Source of the DNA: Spiroplasma attinicola | GTDB lineage: Bacteria; Bacillota_I; Bacilli_A; Mycoplasmatales; VBWQ01 | NCBI RefSeq assembly: GCF_023509825.1 | Contig: NZ_JAKQXY010000001.1 | Location: 124,001 to 188,000 of the forward strand | Length of the DNA: 64,000 nt | Direction: 5' to 3' | In this document: piece after piece, positions 1 to 11,003 of the stretch | Layout of the letters: each line of letters starts with the position of its first letter | Numbering within the stretch: the first letter of the stretch is position 1 | Notes under the pieces: model-generated | Told to the model about the DNA's origin: nothing | The model's database searches: none | Seen by the model: the letters and a program-made list of their open reading frames with translations, nothing else | Translations under genes and position numbers: made by a program

Positions 1-4
1 TTTG

Positions 5-811
5 ATGAAATTTAAACAAGTTGCATTACCTTATAATTTTCAACCAAGTAAAGCACAAGGATTAACTAATGATTTATTAATTTTAAACAATAAATATTTT
101 GTCAAACGTTCGAAACCAATTACTAAAGCATTTCTTAATTGAAAAAATCAAATTAATGTTATTAATGAAATTAAAAATGCAAAATTTACTTTGCCAATTT
201 TGGAAACAACAATTGCAGATGACAAATTATGAATTCTAATGCCTTATTATCAAAACCTATCTGCTTTAGCAAAACAAACAATTAATCAAGAAACTTTAAA
301 AATACTAGCAAAACTAGTGCAACAACTTCATCAAGTAAAAATTAAAAATAATATTAAACAATGAGATGCACTTAAACAATTAAATTTGTATTGTAATTTA
401 ATTAAATCAAAAGATAATTTTCAAACAATTAAAAATGAATTAATCCAATGATTAAAAATTTATCAGCCCCAACAAATAGTTTTGGCACATAATGATTTAA
501 TAATTGATAATTTTGTTTATCAAGATAAAAAATGATATTTAATTGATTGAGACTTTGCTACTTTAAATGATCGCCTATTTGATATTGCTTCTTTTGTTTC
601 AGAAACTTTAACTAAATCGGAAGATATTAATTATTGATATCAATTATTTAAAATATCTGAATCAGAATTAGAAATAATCAATAATTGAATTAAATATCAA
701 AATTTAATTTGATATCATTGAGCAGAATATTTATATCAAAAAACTAATAATAAAACCTATCAAACAATTGCAAAAATAAAATTAGCTAACTTAAATAAAC
801 AAGTTAACTAA
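5..811 (+). CDS. APH/choline-kinase-family phosphotransferase (LicA-like)
   Basis: A 268-aa protein with UGA read as Trp. It carries the kinase signature of the aminoglycoside phosphotransferase/choline kinase fold: catalytic loop LAHNDLIIDNFVY near residue 165 and the metal-binding motif YLIDWDFATLNDRLFDIAS just after it. Family members phosphorylate small alcohols such as choline, ethanolamine or sugars with ATP in the cytoplasm; the substrate cannot be read from sequence. The ATG at position 5 gives a plausible N-terminus (MKFKQVALPYNF), but the ribosome-binding site would lie outside the window, so a longer protein is possible. The gene runs convergently into ribF and overlaps its stop by a few bases. 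The family is fairly sure; the LicA assignment is tentative. Confidence 0.75.
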
Positions 812-1721
812 TTTTAGTTTTTTTAAAATAAGCAATTGTATTTTTTAAATCACTTTTAATTTGCTCAATTAAAACCTCTTTACTAGAAAAATTAATATTA
901 TCTCGTAAATAATTCAAAAATTGCGTTTTAATTGTTTTACCATAAATATTTTGCTTAAAATCTAATAAATATGATTCAACCAAAGGTTTATTATTACGAA
1001 TAATAACTACTGTCATTGATTGATACCATTTATTATCAACTTCAGTTCTACTAATATAAGTAGCAACACCAGGAATAACATAATTATTAGTTAATTCTAA
1101 ATTTGCTGTTGGAAAGCCTAAAGTTCGCGCTTCTTTAATGCCATCAACAACTTTACCCGTTAATGTATATTTAGTAGCTAATAAACTATTAGCATGTACT
1201 ATTTCTTTCTTTTCTAGCAATCCTTTAATATAACTTGAAGAAATTTTTTGTTGATTTTGATCATAGACATCTTGGCTAAGAAAAACTTGTAATTGTGAAT
1301 CTTGTAAAGTTTTTAAATCACCTTGTCCTTTAGCACCAAAGTGAACATCTTTATTAACAACAACTGCTCTAACATCATTATTTAATAATCATTTAATAAA
1401 ATTTTCAGCAGAAGTTTGTGCTAATTCTTGACTAAATGTTAATTGACAATAATAATTAATATTTTTATTTGTTAAAAAAGCAATTTTATCTTGATTATTT
1501 AAAATAATTGGAAATTCTTTTTGCAATAAAATATTTTGTGGTTTTACATCAAAACTAATTACCAGTGTTTGATAATGATTATCTTTTGCAATTTTAATCA
1601 TTTTAGTTAATAACGCTTGATGACCTAAATGTCAGCCATCAAAAAAACCTCAAATCGCAATTAAAGGTTTATTTTCTTGATTAACTTTACTGCTTAAATT
1701 ATTAGTTTTTATCACTCTCAT
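804..1721 (-). CDS. ribF: Bifunctional riboflavin kinase/FAD synthetase
   Basis: Makes FMN and then FAD from riboflavin and ATP. The N-terminal FMN adenylyltransferase domain shows IWGFFDGWHLGHQALL (residues about 23-38, the nucleotidyltransferase GxFDGxHxGH motif). The C-terminal flavokinase domain shows TGKVVDGIKEARTLGFPTANL with the PTAN motif, followed by GVATYI. Both domains are joined in one 305-aa frame through UGA-Trp codons. I chose the ATG at 1721 because it precedes the adenylyltransferase motif by a normal distance; it lies inside the 3' end of truB, a 20-bp overlap. The truB-ribF pairing is a common bacterial arrangement. Confidence 0.95.
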
Positions 1722-2604
1722 CGATATTGAATCCTTTTTTACTAATATAAGTTGTACCCTTATTATTAGCATATATTGCCAAAGGTTGTTTATTATTATT
1801 AACTAATAAGATTTCTTTTTTAATTTCAAGATCTGGTAAGTTAATTTCTTGACCATTTTTAATTTTTGTAATCATATTTTTATTACTAATCGTAACAATT
1901 TTTAAAGAATTTTTCAATCCCTTAACAATTGGAATCATTTTATTTTTAATACTTTTTTCATCAACAATGTCATCTAATAAAATAGCATCTTGAATTCTAA
2001 AATCACCTTGTTCTACTCGTCTTAAAGCTACCATTGTGCCAATTGTTTTTAAATCTTGAGCAATATCTCTAATTAATGAACGAACATAAGTACCTTTAGA
2101 GCATGTAAGTTGAAATTGAATTAAATTTTCTTTAACAGAAACGATTCTTAATCGTTTAATAGTAACAAGTCGTTTTGGTAATTCAACTGGTTTATTTTGT
2201 CTTGCATATTGATAAAGTTTTAAGCCATCTTTTTTAACTGCAGAATAAAGTGGTACTACTTGTTCATATTCAGAATTATCATAAAAATTAAAAACACGAT
2301 TTAAACTTTCTTGTGAAATGACAAATGGTGCTCTAGTTTCTAATACTTTACCACTAATATCATCCGTATCAGTACGAATAAATAATTGCATTGTTGCAAA
2401 ATAAGTTTTATTAGCATTTAAAATAAAATTACTTAATTTTGTTGCTTCATTAACTAAAACAACCATTAAACCCGTAGCAATTGGATCTAATGTTCCTGTA
2501 TGACCAATTTTTTTAACTTTTAACTTGCGTTTAAGAATTGTTAAACAATCTTGTGATGTCATATAAGCTGGTTTATCAATTAATAAAATATAATCTTTCA
2601 ACAA
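1702..2604 (-). CDS. truB: tRNA pseudouridine(55) synthase
   Basis: Converts U55 of the tRNA T-loop to pseudouridine. The 300-aa protein begins MLKDYILLIDKP and has the TruB motif GHTGTLDPIATGLM near residue 40, whose Asp is the catalytic nucleophile. SAVKKDGLKLYQYAR and GTYVRSLIRDIAQDL are also family motifs. It is free of UGA codons. It lies just downstream of nothing else on its strand except topA, whose stop is only about 20 bp past the truB start, and it overlaps ribF at its 3' end. Confidence 0.96.
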   Translation of the reverse strand: MLKDYILLIDKPAYMTSQDCLTILKRKLKVKKIGHTGTLDPIATGLMVVLVNEATKLSNFILNANKTYFATMQLFIRTDTDDISGKVLETRAPFVISQESLNRVFNFYDNSEYEQVVPLYSAVKKDGLKLYQYARQNKPVELPKRLVTIKRLRIVSVKENLIQFQLTCSKGTYVRSLIRDIAQDLKTIGTMVALRRVEQGDFRIQDAILLDDIVDEKSIKNKMIPIVKGLKNSLKIVTISNKNMITKIKNGQEINLPDLEIKKEILLVNNNKQPLAIYANNKGTTYISKKGFNIDESDKN

Positions 2605-2622
2605 AATTCACCGACCTAAAAC

Positions 2623-4599
2623 TTAATCTTCTAATTGCATTGTTTTAATTGCTTTTTTTTCGTCTGATTCTTGATATTTTTCAATGTGTTTACAATCAGG
2701 ATAATTAGTACACCCAAGAAATTGTCTTTTTCCTTTTGCTGATTTAACAACTAAATTTCCTGTTTGACAAACTGGGCAAGGTTTAACAACCTTAATTTCT
2801 TTTTTAATATAAGTACACTTTGGAAAACCAGAACAAGCAACAAATTTACCATAACGACCAACTCTTTCAACTAATAAATGTTCCTGACATCTTGGACAAA
2901 TTTCATCTAAAAATTTTGGTACTGGCTTTGCTTCTTGCATATTTTCAAAAGCATCTTCAACTCTTGGCTCAAACTTTAATCAAAAATCTTTTACAACTTC
3001 GTTCATTACCAATTTACCTTGAGCAATGCTATCTAATTCCTCTTCAACTTGTGATGTATAGTTCTCGTTAATAATATCATAAAAAAACTCTTGAAGTTTG
3101 TCATTAGTTAATAACCCCTTTTCAGTTGGTTTAAAAGCTTTGTTTTCTAAAATAACATAACCACGAACTTGAATTGTATTTAAAATTGGACTATAAGTTG
3201 AAGGTCTTCCAACTCCTAAATCTTCTAAAGTTTTAATTAATCTTGCTTCACTATAGCGAGCTTTTGGTTTAGTAAAGTTTTGTTGTAAATTAATTTTATC
3301 AGTAGTAATTACTTGGTTTTCTTTCAAATTAGGTAAATTAATTACTTCTTCTTTTTCAACACTATTATCGTCAATAATTAAAAATCCTTTAAATTCAATT
3401 TCCTGACCAGATAATCTAAATTGATATTCATTATTATCAAATCAAATTGTTGTTGTTCATAATTTCGCAGGTGCCATCAATGATGACAAAGTACGATTAT
3501 AAATTAATTGATATAGTTTTAATTGATCTTTACTCAAAAATTGACTAGCAAGTTTTGGTGTCATTGCTAAATCAGTTGGACGAATTGCTTCGTGAGCGTC
3601 TTGAACATTTTTTTTATTCGTTTGACTTTTTTCTTGACCTAAATATTCTTGACCATAAGTATCAACAATTAATTTTTTTGCTACTTCAACAAAATTTGCA
3701 TTTAAACGAATTGAATCAGTTCTTGGATAACTAATAAATCCTTGTAATTTTCCTTTAATATCAATTCCTTCATATAATTGTTGTGCAACAAAAGTTGTTT
3801 TGCCAGTACTAAAATTTAATCTAGTTGCTGCTTGCAACATTGTACTTGTTGTTAAAGGATTTAAAGAATTTCGTTTTCGATTTTGCTTAGTAATACTAAT
3901 AACTTTATACTTATCACTTAAAGCATTTTTGATTTCATTTGCTTGTTTTTCATTAGTAATTTTAATTGCTTCGTTACGATATTTATCTAATGTTAAAATA
4001 AACTTTTGATAATCACTAGTAATTATTCAATATTCTTCAGGAAGAAAATCATTAATTTCTCGTTCTCGCATTGAAATTAATTTTAAAGCAACTGATTGTA
4101 CTCGACCAGCACTTCGTGAACCAATTTTCTTTTGTAATAAATTACTTAAACGAAAGCCAATCATCTGATCAAGCATTTGTCGTGCTTTTTGACTATTAAC
4201 TAAATTTAAATCTAATTGATGATCGTTTTTTATTGCTGTTAAAATTGCATCTTTAGTAATTTCATTAAAAGTTACTCGAGAAGATCTATTGTTTGTTTCT
4301 AAGACTGTATCTAAATGATAAGCAATTGCTTCACCTTCACGATCATGGTCAGTTGCCAAATAAATATGCTCTGCTTTTTTTGCAGCACTTTTTAATTCTT
4401 TAATTTTAGGCATTTTCTTTCTTGGCGTTTTGTAAATTGGTGTATAATCATCAAAATTAATTCCTAACCGATATTGACCTCGATTTGCTAAATCTCTAAT
4501 ATGACCATCAGATGATAAAACCAAATAGTCTTTACCTAAATAACTAGCAACTGTTTTAGATTTTGTTGGTGACTCCATAATTACTAACTTTGTACTCAT
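2623..4599 (-). CDS. topA: DNA topoisomerase I
   Basis: Type IA topoisomerase that relaxes negative supercoils. The single 658-aa frame is interrupted by UGA-Trp codons only. The N-terminal Toprim domain begins KLVIMESPTKSKTVASYLG, with the acidic metal site ATDHDREGEAIAYHL. The active-site Tyr is in GFISYPRTDS (residue about 290). The C-terminus has two Cys4 zinc-finger modules (CPRCQEHLL...CSGFPKC and CPVCQTGNL...CTNYPDC), each with the pattern CxxC and then CxxxxxC. Start at MSTKLVIMESP with AAAGAGG upstream. A sigma70-like promoter lies about 45 bp upstream. Confidence 0.97.
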
Positions 4600-4642
4600 T
4601 TAATTAACCTCTTTTTAAGTTTATATTTTTTATCATTTATAA

Positions 4643-4670
4643 AGTATAATATGAAAATTTCCATTTTCAA
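4643..4670 (-). promoter_or_regulatory. Promoter for topA
   Basis: Reading the minus strand, TTGAAA (4665-4670) is followed after 16 bases by TATACT (4643-4648), about 40 bp before the topA start. An imperfect inverted repeat (AAAATTTCC / GGAATTTT, about 4654-4679) overlaps the -35 box and could be an operator, but nothing identifies its regulator. Confidence 0.55.
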
Positions 4671-4708
4671 AGGAATTTTATAACTTTTGCTTAATTATTG
4701 TAACAAAA

Positions 4709-4730
4709 AAATCATAGATTACTATGATTT
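4709..4730 (-). terminator. Intrinsic terminator of rnhB
   Basis: A 9-bp perfect stem (AAATCATAG / CTATGATTT) with a 4-base loop, followed on the minus strand by a run of T. The rnhB stop codon lies inside the hairpin. Confidence 0.75.
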
Positions 4731-5354
4731 ATTATGATTAATTATATCTTTAACTGGCTGATAAGTTTTACGATGAATTAAAGAAACACCATATTTTTTT
4801 AAATTATCAGCATGTAATTTCGTGTAATAACCTTTATGATTTATAAAACAATAATTAGGATAAAATTGATGATAATTACTCATCATTCAATCACGAAAAA
4901 CTTTAGCAAGAATTGAAGCAGCAGCAATATTAAGTGATTTTTGATCACCTTTAACTAATGACTCAGTAATGCCTTGAAAATTATTAAAATTTGGTTGTTC
5001 AAAGTCAATTAAACAAACATTTGGTTGTAAATTAAGATTAGCAAAAGCAATTTCCATTCCTTTAACTGAAGCTTGTTTTGGGTTAATATTTTCAATCACA
5101 TCCAAACCAATAATTGTAATCGCATAATCTAAAGCATTTTCAAGCACAATTTGATATGCTTGTTCGCGTTGTTTAGCCGTTAATTGTTTTGAATCTTTAA
5201 TTAAATTAGATTTAAAACCTAAAGGTAAAATTACCGCAGCAACAACAATTGGCCCAGCAATAGCACCTCTTCCTGCTTCATCAAAACCAGCAATTAAATC
5301 ACAATTTGGATAATTAATTAATTCATAATTATAATGATAAATTACTTGTTCCAT
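4722..5354 (-). CDS. rnhB: Ribonuclease HII
   Basis: Cleaves RNA in RNA-DNA hybrids and removes misincorporated ribonucleotides. The RNase HII signature AGFDEAGRGAIAGPIV near residue 25 carries the first catalytic Asp-Glu pair. VCLIDFE and KSLNIAAASILAKVFRDW carry the later active-site region. The last 55 residues follow a UGA-Trp codon. The ATG at 5354 is used here; an in-frame TTG at 5363 is an alternative and neither has a strong ribosome-binding site, so translation may be coupled to the overlapping upstream gene. 210 aa is normal for the family. Confidence 0.93.
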
Positions 5355-5592
5355 CGGAATCAATCTTTTTATAATTTTTGATTATATTTTTAGTTTTCTC
5401 TGATTTCTGCTTTTTATTAGTTAGTGCTTTTTGTTTCTTATGATGGATGCTTATGATTTTTTTTATCATCATAACAACTAATCATATTAAAAGACCTGTT
5501 ATCATGACACCAGCTGCAATTACAATAACATATGATGCCATAACATGATCATTTTCCAGTTCTTTTGCCAACTTATGTATTATTGGTATCAT
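5329..5592 (-). CDS. Small single-span membrane protein
   Basis: An 87-aa protein I do not recognise. After a short N-terminus (MIPIIHKLAKELENDHVMA) there is one hydrophobic span, roughly residues 21-44 (SYVIVIAAGVMITGLLIWLV), then a long Lys-rich tail that is probably cytoplasmic. GAGGA sits just before the ATG. It overlaps the 3' end of the upstream coiled-coil gene by 20 bp and the start of rnhB by about 26 bp, so the three genes look like one translationally coupled unit. No function can be assigned. Confidence 0.7.
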
Positions 5593-5986
5593 TTTCCTCG
5601 CTACTTTCCATTTGATTTAACTTACCTTTTAAGCGATTAATTTTTAATTGCACTTTTTTATTAAATGCTTTAATTTCTTTTAAGATTTTTTCATTTTGTT
5701 GATCAATATCAATCTTATGTTCTTGATTTCATTCTAAATTGTTTTTATTTTTTTCCTTATGTATTAAAGCTTCTTCTTTACTAACAAACCCAAGAAAAGA
5801 AAGAAAGCAAGTAAAAAACCCCAAAAAGAATCTTAATCATAAATTACTTGGATTTTCTTGAAAATCAGTTTTCTTAAATGAATATTTTTTTTGCTCATAC
5901 TGAAAATCTCTCAAAGATGCTTCGAGATTTTTGATTTCTTGATTAATTTTTTCAACTTCAATTATTTTTGTTTCTGATTCTGTCAC
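5573..5986 (-). CDS. Coiled-coil membrane protein
   Basis: A 137-aa protein of unknown function. The first 45 residues are charged and probably coiled coil, with repeated Ile/Lys/Glu heptads. A single hydrophobic stretch follows (LWLRFFLGFFTCFLSFLGFV, about residues 55-75), then a second Lys/Glu/Asn-rich coiled-coil region. The GTG at 5986 is chosen because GGAG lies about 10 bases upstream; no in-frame ATG would keep the N-terminal heptads. It probably forms an operon with the next membrane gene and rnhB. Confidence 0.65.
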
Positions 5987-6083
5987 AATCTTAATTCTCC
6001 AACTTCTAAAGACTTATTTGCACTATAATTATACATTATTAAAAGCAATCATTTAATATTTAAAATAAAAAATATTAGCAATA

Positions 6084-6119
6084 AAAAAGTGATATATTAA
6101 TGTTTCTATATCACTTTTT
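6084..6119 (-). terminator. Intrinsic terminator after surface protein 1
   Basis: A 13-bp perfect stem (AAAAAGTGATATA / TATATCACTTTTT) around a 10-base loop, just past the stop of the minus-strand surface gene. A related hairpin (GTGATAT stem) follows surface gene 2. Confidence 0.8.
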
Positions 6120-6139
6120 AATGATAAAATTTTAATTTA

Positions 6140-8503
6140 TTAATTTGCAACAGTGAAGTAAATTGTTGCTTTACCTTTTATTTGACCAGTTAAACTACCA
6201 AGAAAACTTGATGTAATTGTTGCCGCAGTACGATTAGAATTTAAAGAAATATTTATAAAACTGTTTATTATCCCTGCTCCAACAGGAGGTGCTGCTAAAT
6301 CAACAATTGTTTGAACAATAGCATTTTTGATATCACTATCACTAGTTCCATTAACTGAAATCTTGCCAGCATCATAACCATTAAATTGGTCTAAAACAAG
6401 TGGCAGCGAAATTTTTCCTAATTCAATTGTAACACTACCAGTATAATTACCTTTACCAGTAATTACTAGTGAACCTGATTGATCATATTTTGAATTAATA
6501 AAGCTAGTAATTTCAACATTATCTTTCAAATCACTAATATTTGAATTCGCATTCAAAAATGCTTGAAATGCTTTTTCTTGGATGATATATACATCATTTA
6601 ATCTTTTATTAAGTCCAAGCTGATTTAAATTTTTTGCAGTAAATAATTTATTAATAGTTATCGTAATCGTTCCAGTATACTTAGTATTTGACTTAGCAGT
6701 AATTACTAAAGAGCCAGCACTATCAGCAGTTGGAGTTATAAATCTTAAATCAACATTATCTTTCAAATCAGTAATAGCATTATTTGCTAAAAAAGCAGTA
6801 AAAGCATCATCTGCTGTCATATTTTCATTGCCATTAATAGCACTTGTATTAAGAGTATTTAAATTTGTTTGGATTTGTCCTGAAAAAGTAAATATCACAC
6901 TACCAGTATATTTACCATCTGCTTTAGCATTAATTGTTAAAGAACCAACACTATCAGCAGTTGGTACTGTTAATGAACCAATTTCAACATTATTTCTTAA
7001 TTCAGGATATAAATTTTCATTAATTTTGATAAATTGATCAAAAATATCATTTTGATCGGTAATTCATCTTTGAAAAGTAAATGAATCAACAAAATCTAAT
7101 TGTTCTAAACTTATTCGTTCAATCTTATTAATAGTTACTGTAACACTTCCAGTATAACCAGTATTTGGCTTAGCAGTAATAGTTAATGAACCTGAATTAT
7201 CATGAGTTGGAGCAGTGAATGAATTAATTTCAAGACTAGTATCTAAAGACAGATAATTTGGATTTTCATTGATAAATGCTTGCATTGCATCATCTTGTGT
7301 CATGGTTTCTGTACCTTGAATTGTTGTATTAAGTTGACTTAAATTTGTTTGTGGCAATCCATTAAAATGAAATGTGACATTACCACTATATTTACCATCA
7401 ACCGTAGCATCAATTACTAATGAACCATTATCAAGACCATAACCTAGTAAAAATAAACCAGTTGTAACATTATCTTTTAAGTCAGGGTATTCAAAATTTA
7501 AGGATAAAAAGGCATCAAAAGCATCATCTTGATTTTTAAAAATTCCATTTCATGGTAATTTTGTAACAAGATTATCTAACTCTAATAATTTTTTTTGTTC
7601 AATTGCATTAATAGTTATTTTAATATTTCCACTATATTGACCATCTACTGTAGCATCAATTAGTAATAAACCTGTGCTTGTATATTTTGGTGCAATAAAT
7701 GCTAAAGCAATATTATTCTTTAAATCAGAAATATTTTCAATATTAGCATTATTTGCTATAAAAAAATTAAAAGCATCATCTGCTGTCATATTTTCAACAC
7801 CTGAAATTGCTGATGTATTAAGATTTAATGTTTCTAATTTTATTTGTCCTAACCTACTAATAGTTATTGTAATCGTTCCTGTATATTTAGTATTTGGTTT
7901 AGCAATAATTGCCAAAGAGCCAACTTTATCATCATTTGGTGCAACAAATGATAAATCAACATTAGATGCCAAATCAGTAACAGCATTATTTTTTTCCAAA
8001 AAAGCATTAAAGGCATCATCTTGTGACATGCCAATCACACCCTCAATCGCACTTATATCAAAAGTATCTAAATCGATTTGGGTTCAAGTGGGAAAATTAA
8101 TTGTTAATGTTCCTTTATAATTACCAGTACCAGTAATTTCAATTCATCCAGAATTTCCTCAACTTGGTAATCCATGTGAACTAATTTTAATATTCTTACC
8201 ATTTTTTAAATCACTAGTAACATCTTGATTATTTTGTAAAAAATGATCTAATAATTGATTTACATCTGAAATTGTCGTACCAGGTGTTAAAGCAATTGTT
8301 GTCTTAAAACCAAGTTCGTTTAAATCTTTCTTTGCAACAAGTGAATCATGTTGCCCTGCTCCTAAACCTACTCCAAGTCCAACACTTAAACCGATTGTAG
8401 CGATTCCTAAAGCAATAGCATAAAGTTTTCAATTTTTATATAATTGTTTTTTCTCTTTATTTGCTCCTAAAGGTAAATTTTCTTTTGTTAAATCTTTAGC
8501 CAT
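6140..8503 (-). CDS. Repeat-built surface protein 1 (membrane-anchored)
   Basis: A 787-aa protein. The first 25 residues are Lys-rich and cytoplasmic (MAKDLTKENLPLG), then one Gly-rich span (IALGIATIGLSVGLGVGLG). There is no lipobox Cys, so it is anchored by an uncleaved N-terminal helix with the rest outside. The exterior consists of about eight degenerate repeats of 78-85 residues plus a diverged C-terminal unit. Typical unit pattern: a helical M[ST]xDDAFxAFLxxN segment, DLxxNVDLxF, then xGSLxIxAK and KYTGxIxITI strands. The repeats loosely resemble lipoprotein-associated repeat domains of mollicutes; a profile search is needed to name them. AGAGG precedes the ATG, and the gene has its own promoter. 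Likely a surface or adhesin-like protein, by inference only. Confidence 0.85.
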
Positions 8504-8530
8504 TGTTTTTACCTCTTTTACTTTTAAGGT

Positions 8531-8558
8531 ATTATAACATTTTTAAAAATGAAGCAAA
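8531..8558 (-). promoter_or_regulatory. Promoter for surface protein 1
   Basis: On the minus strand, TTTGCT (8553-8558), 16 bases, then TATAAT (8531-8536), about 30 bp before the start codon. The -10 region and the flanking TTTTTATAAATATTC block resemble the sequence upstream of surface protein 3, suggesting the promoter was duplicated with the gene. Confidence 0.6.
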
Positions 8559-8715
8559 GCAGAATATTTATAAAAATTCTTGATAGAAAAAACAACTTAG
8601 GTTTTGTTTTTAAATGTTACTTTAAAGTAGACATGAAGAAATTCTTAATTATTAATACTTTATATCGTATGTTTAATAACTTATAAGAATTATCTAAACA
8701 ATCTTATATAAATAA

Positions 8716-8747
8716 AAAAGTGATATATTTTTTTAAATATCACTTTT
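8716..8747 (-). terminator. Intrinsic terminator after surface protein 2
   Basis: Stem AAAAGTGATAT / ATATCACTTTT, 11 bp, with a T-rich 10-base loop; it lies about 25 bp past the stop of surface gene 2 on the minus strand. Confidence 0.75.
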
Positions 8748-8770
8748 ACTAATTATTAATTTCTAATTTG

Positions 8771-10963
8771 TTAACTTGCAACTTTAACTGTGAAATAAAT
8801 TGTTCCTGAACCAATTATTTTACCAACTGACAGTAAACCTGGAGTAAGGGTAATTGAAGTATGACTAGCATCAACACTAATACTTAATCCCCATTTTATG
8901 AAAGTAATCCCACCACCATCACTAATTGTTGGTTTAATAAGTTGATCAATTTTGTTCATAATAGCATCTGTAATTGCACTATCAGTATCAGCAACTTCAA
9001 GTTCGCCAACATTTCAACCATTAAATGAATCTAAATTAAGTGGCGTTGTAACTGCATCTAAATCAATTGTAATTTCACCTGCATACTTACTATCTGCTTT
9101 AGCAGCAAGTGTTAAAGAACCATGTTTGCCATTATATTCTGAATTAACAAAATTAATAATTTCAACATTATCTCTTAAATCATTAATACTTGAATTTGCT
9201 GCCAAAAATGCTTCAAACGCCATCGTTTGATCAACATAAAACGTATTAACTTCTGAATTTACTAAAGAGGTTTGCAAACCAAGTTCATTTAAGTTGGTTT
9301 TAATATTCGCAGTGAAAGTAATATTAACACTGCCACTATATTTTGTCCCTGGCTTAGCTTGAATTTCTAATGTTCCATTATCGCGATCAAAAGCTCCCAT
9401 TGTGATATTATCGCTTAAATCAGGATATAAATTTTCATTAAGTTTAATAAATTGGTCAAAAATATCTTTTTCTGTTCGTCATTGTTCATCAAATTCAATG
9501 TTATCAATTAAGTTCAATTCTGATAATGGTTGTTGTGACATTTTATTAATAGTTACTGTAATGCTTCCTGTATACTTATTATCAATATCTGTTCGAGCAA
9601 TAATTGTTAAGAAACCAGAATTATCATATGTTGGAGCAGTAAAATTAGTAATTTCAATATTATTATTGAAATCAGGATGTTCTTTCTTAGTACTATCTAA
9701 AAAAGCTTGTAATGCCATTTCTGCTGTCATATTTTCTGTGCTATCAATTGTAAAGTTACTATCAATAATTGTATCTAAAGCAACTTGAGCAATTGAGCCT
9801 AAACCATTAAAAATAAATTTAACAGTACCAATATATTTGCTATCATCTGCTATCCCTTTAATTTCTAAAACACTATCTTGCATATAACCAATATTAAATG
9901 AACCGATTGTAACATTATCGCTTAAATCAGGATACTTGTCTTGATTTAATTTTAAAAAAGCAGCAAAGGCAGTTTCTTTAGTAAGAAATGAACTCGGAAA
10001 ATTAAGAACTAAATCTAAACTTGATAAGTCTTTTTGGTCACTAATCGGATTAATAGATATGACAATTTCATCACCACTATATTTACCATGTTCTGTTGGT
10101 GTAATTATCAATGAACCAAAATTTTTATAATCTGGCGCTGTAAACACCAAATTAACATTTGCTCTTAAATCACTAGCATCTTGATCTTGATTATTTGCCA
10201 TAAAAGCAGCAAAGGCAGTTTCTTTTGACATATTTTCAAGACCATTAATATTATCGGTATTTAAATTTAATTGATTAATATCTTTTTTTTCTAAAATACT
10301 AATTGCAATTTTAATTGTTTCACTATATTTAGTATTCGGTTTCGCCATTATTACTAATGAACCAAGATTTTTATAATCTGGCGCTGTAAACAACAAATTA
10401 ACATTATCTTTTAGGTCAGTAAGATTGTTTTCTTTGTTGTTTGCCAAGAAAAGGTTGAAAGCATCTGTTTCTTGCATGTTTTCACTACCAGTAATTGTAG
10501 TGGCATTAAGAGTACTTAAATCTACTTGTTGTCAAGCAGGGAAATTAATTCTTAATGTTCCTTGGTATTTTCCAGTACCACTAATTTCAACTCAACCAGA
10601 ACTTCCTCAGTCTGGTAAAACATATGAATTAATTTTAATATCTTTACCATTTCTTAAATCACTAGCAGCATCTTGATTATCTTGTAAAAATTGATCAATT
10701 AATTCATTCACATCTGAAATTGTCGTATCAGGTGATAAATCAATTATTGTCTTAAGTCCAAGATCGCTTAAATTTTTCTTTGTAACAACAACATTTTGAT
10801 GATGTCCCGTTGTTCCTAATCCTACTCCTAAACCAACACTTAAACCAATTGTCACAACTCCCAAAGTAGTAGCATAAAGTTTTCAGTTTTTATATAATTG
10901 TTTCTTTTGTTCTTGTTTTGATTCTTCGATTGGAAGCACTTCTTTTGTTAAATCTTTTGCCAT
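8771..10963 (-). CDS. Repeat-built surface protein 2 (membrane-anchored)
   Basis: A 730-aa paralog of the neighbouring surface proteins, with the same architecture. The MAKDLTKEVLP head leads into a Gly-rich membrane span (VVTIGLSVGLGVGLG), then about seven 80-residue repeats and a distinct C-terminal unit ending in GTIYFTVKVAS. Repeats match repeats of the other two copies more closely by position than they match each other, so the array was duplicated as a whole and then diverged. AAGGTGG precedes the ATG. The start is only about 40 bp after the stop of surface protein 3 and no terminator lies between, so the two are probably cotranscribed. Confidence 0.85.
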
Positions 10964-11003
10964 TTACTTATTTCCACCTTTCAATTTTTAAATAAGAAAA
11001 TTA

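Noticed and set aside
2820-3071. Plus-strand ORF inside topA
   Set aside because: Antisense shadow of a strongly conserved gene with no ribosome-binding site. The same reasoning applies to plus-strand ORFs in the surface genes, dnaK, clpB, lpd and parC.
2623-4599. topA appearing as four separate ORFs, like a broken gene
   Set aside because: All breaks are TGA codons in one frame at positions expected for Trp. With genetic code 4 the gene is intact. The same holds for ribF, parC, parE, pdhA, clpB, trmD and the helicase-nuclease.
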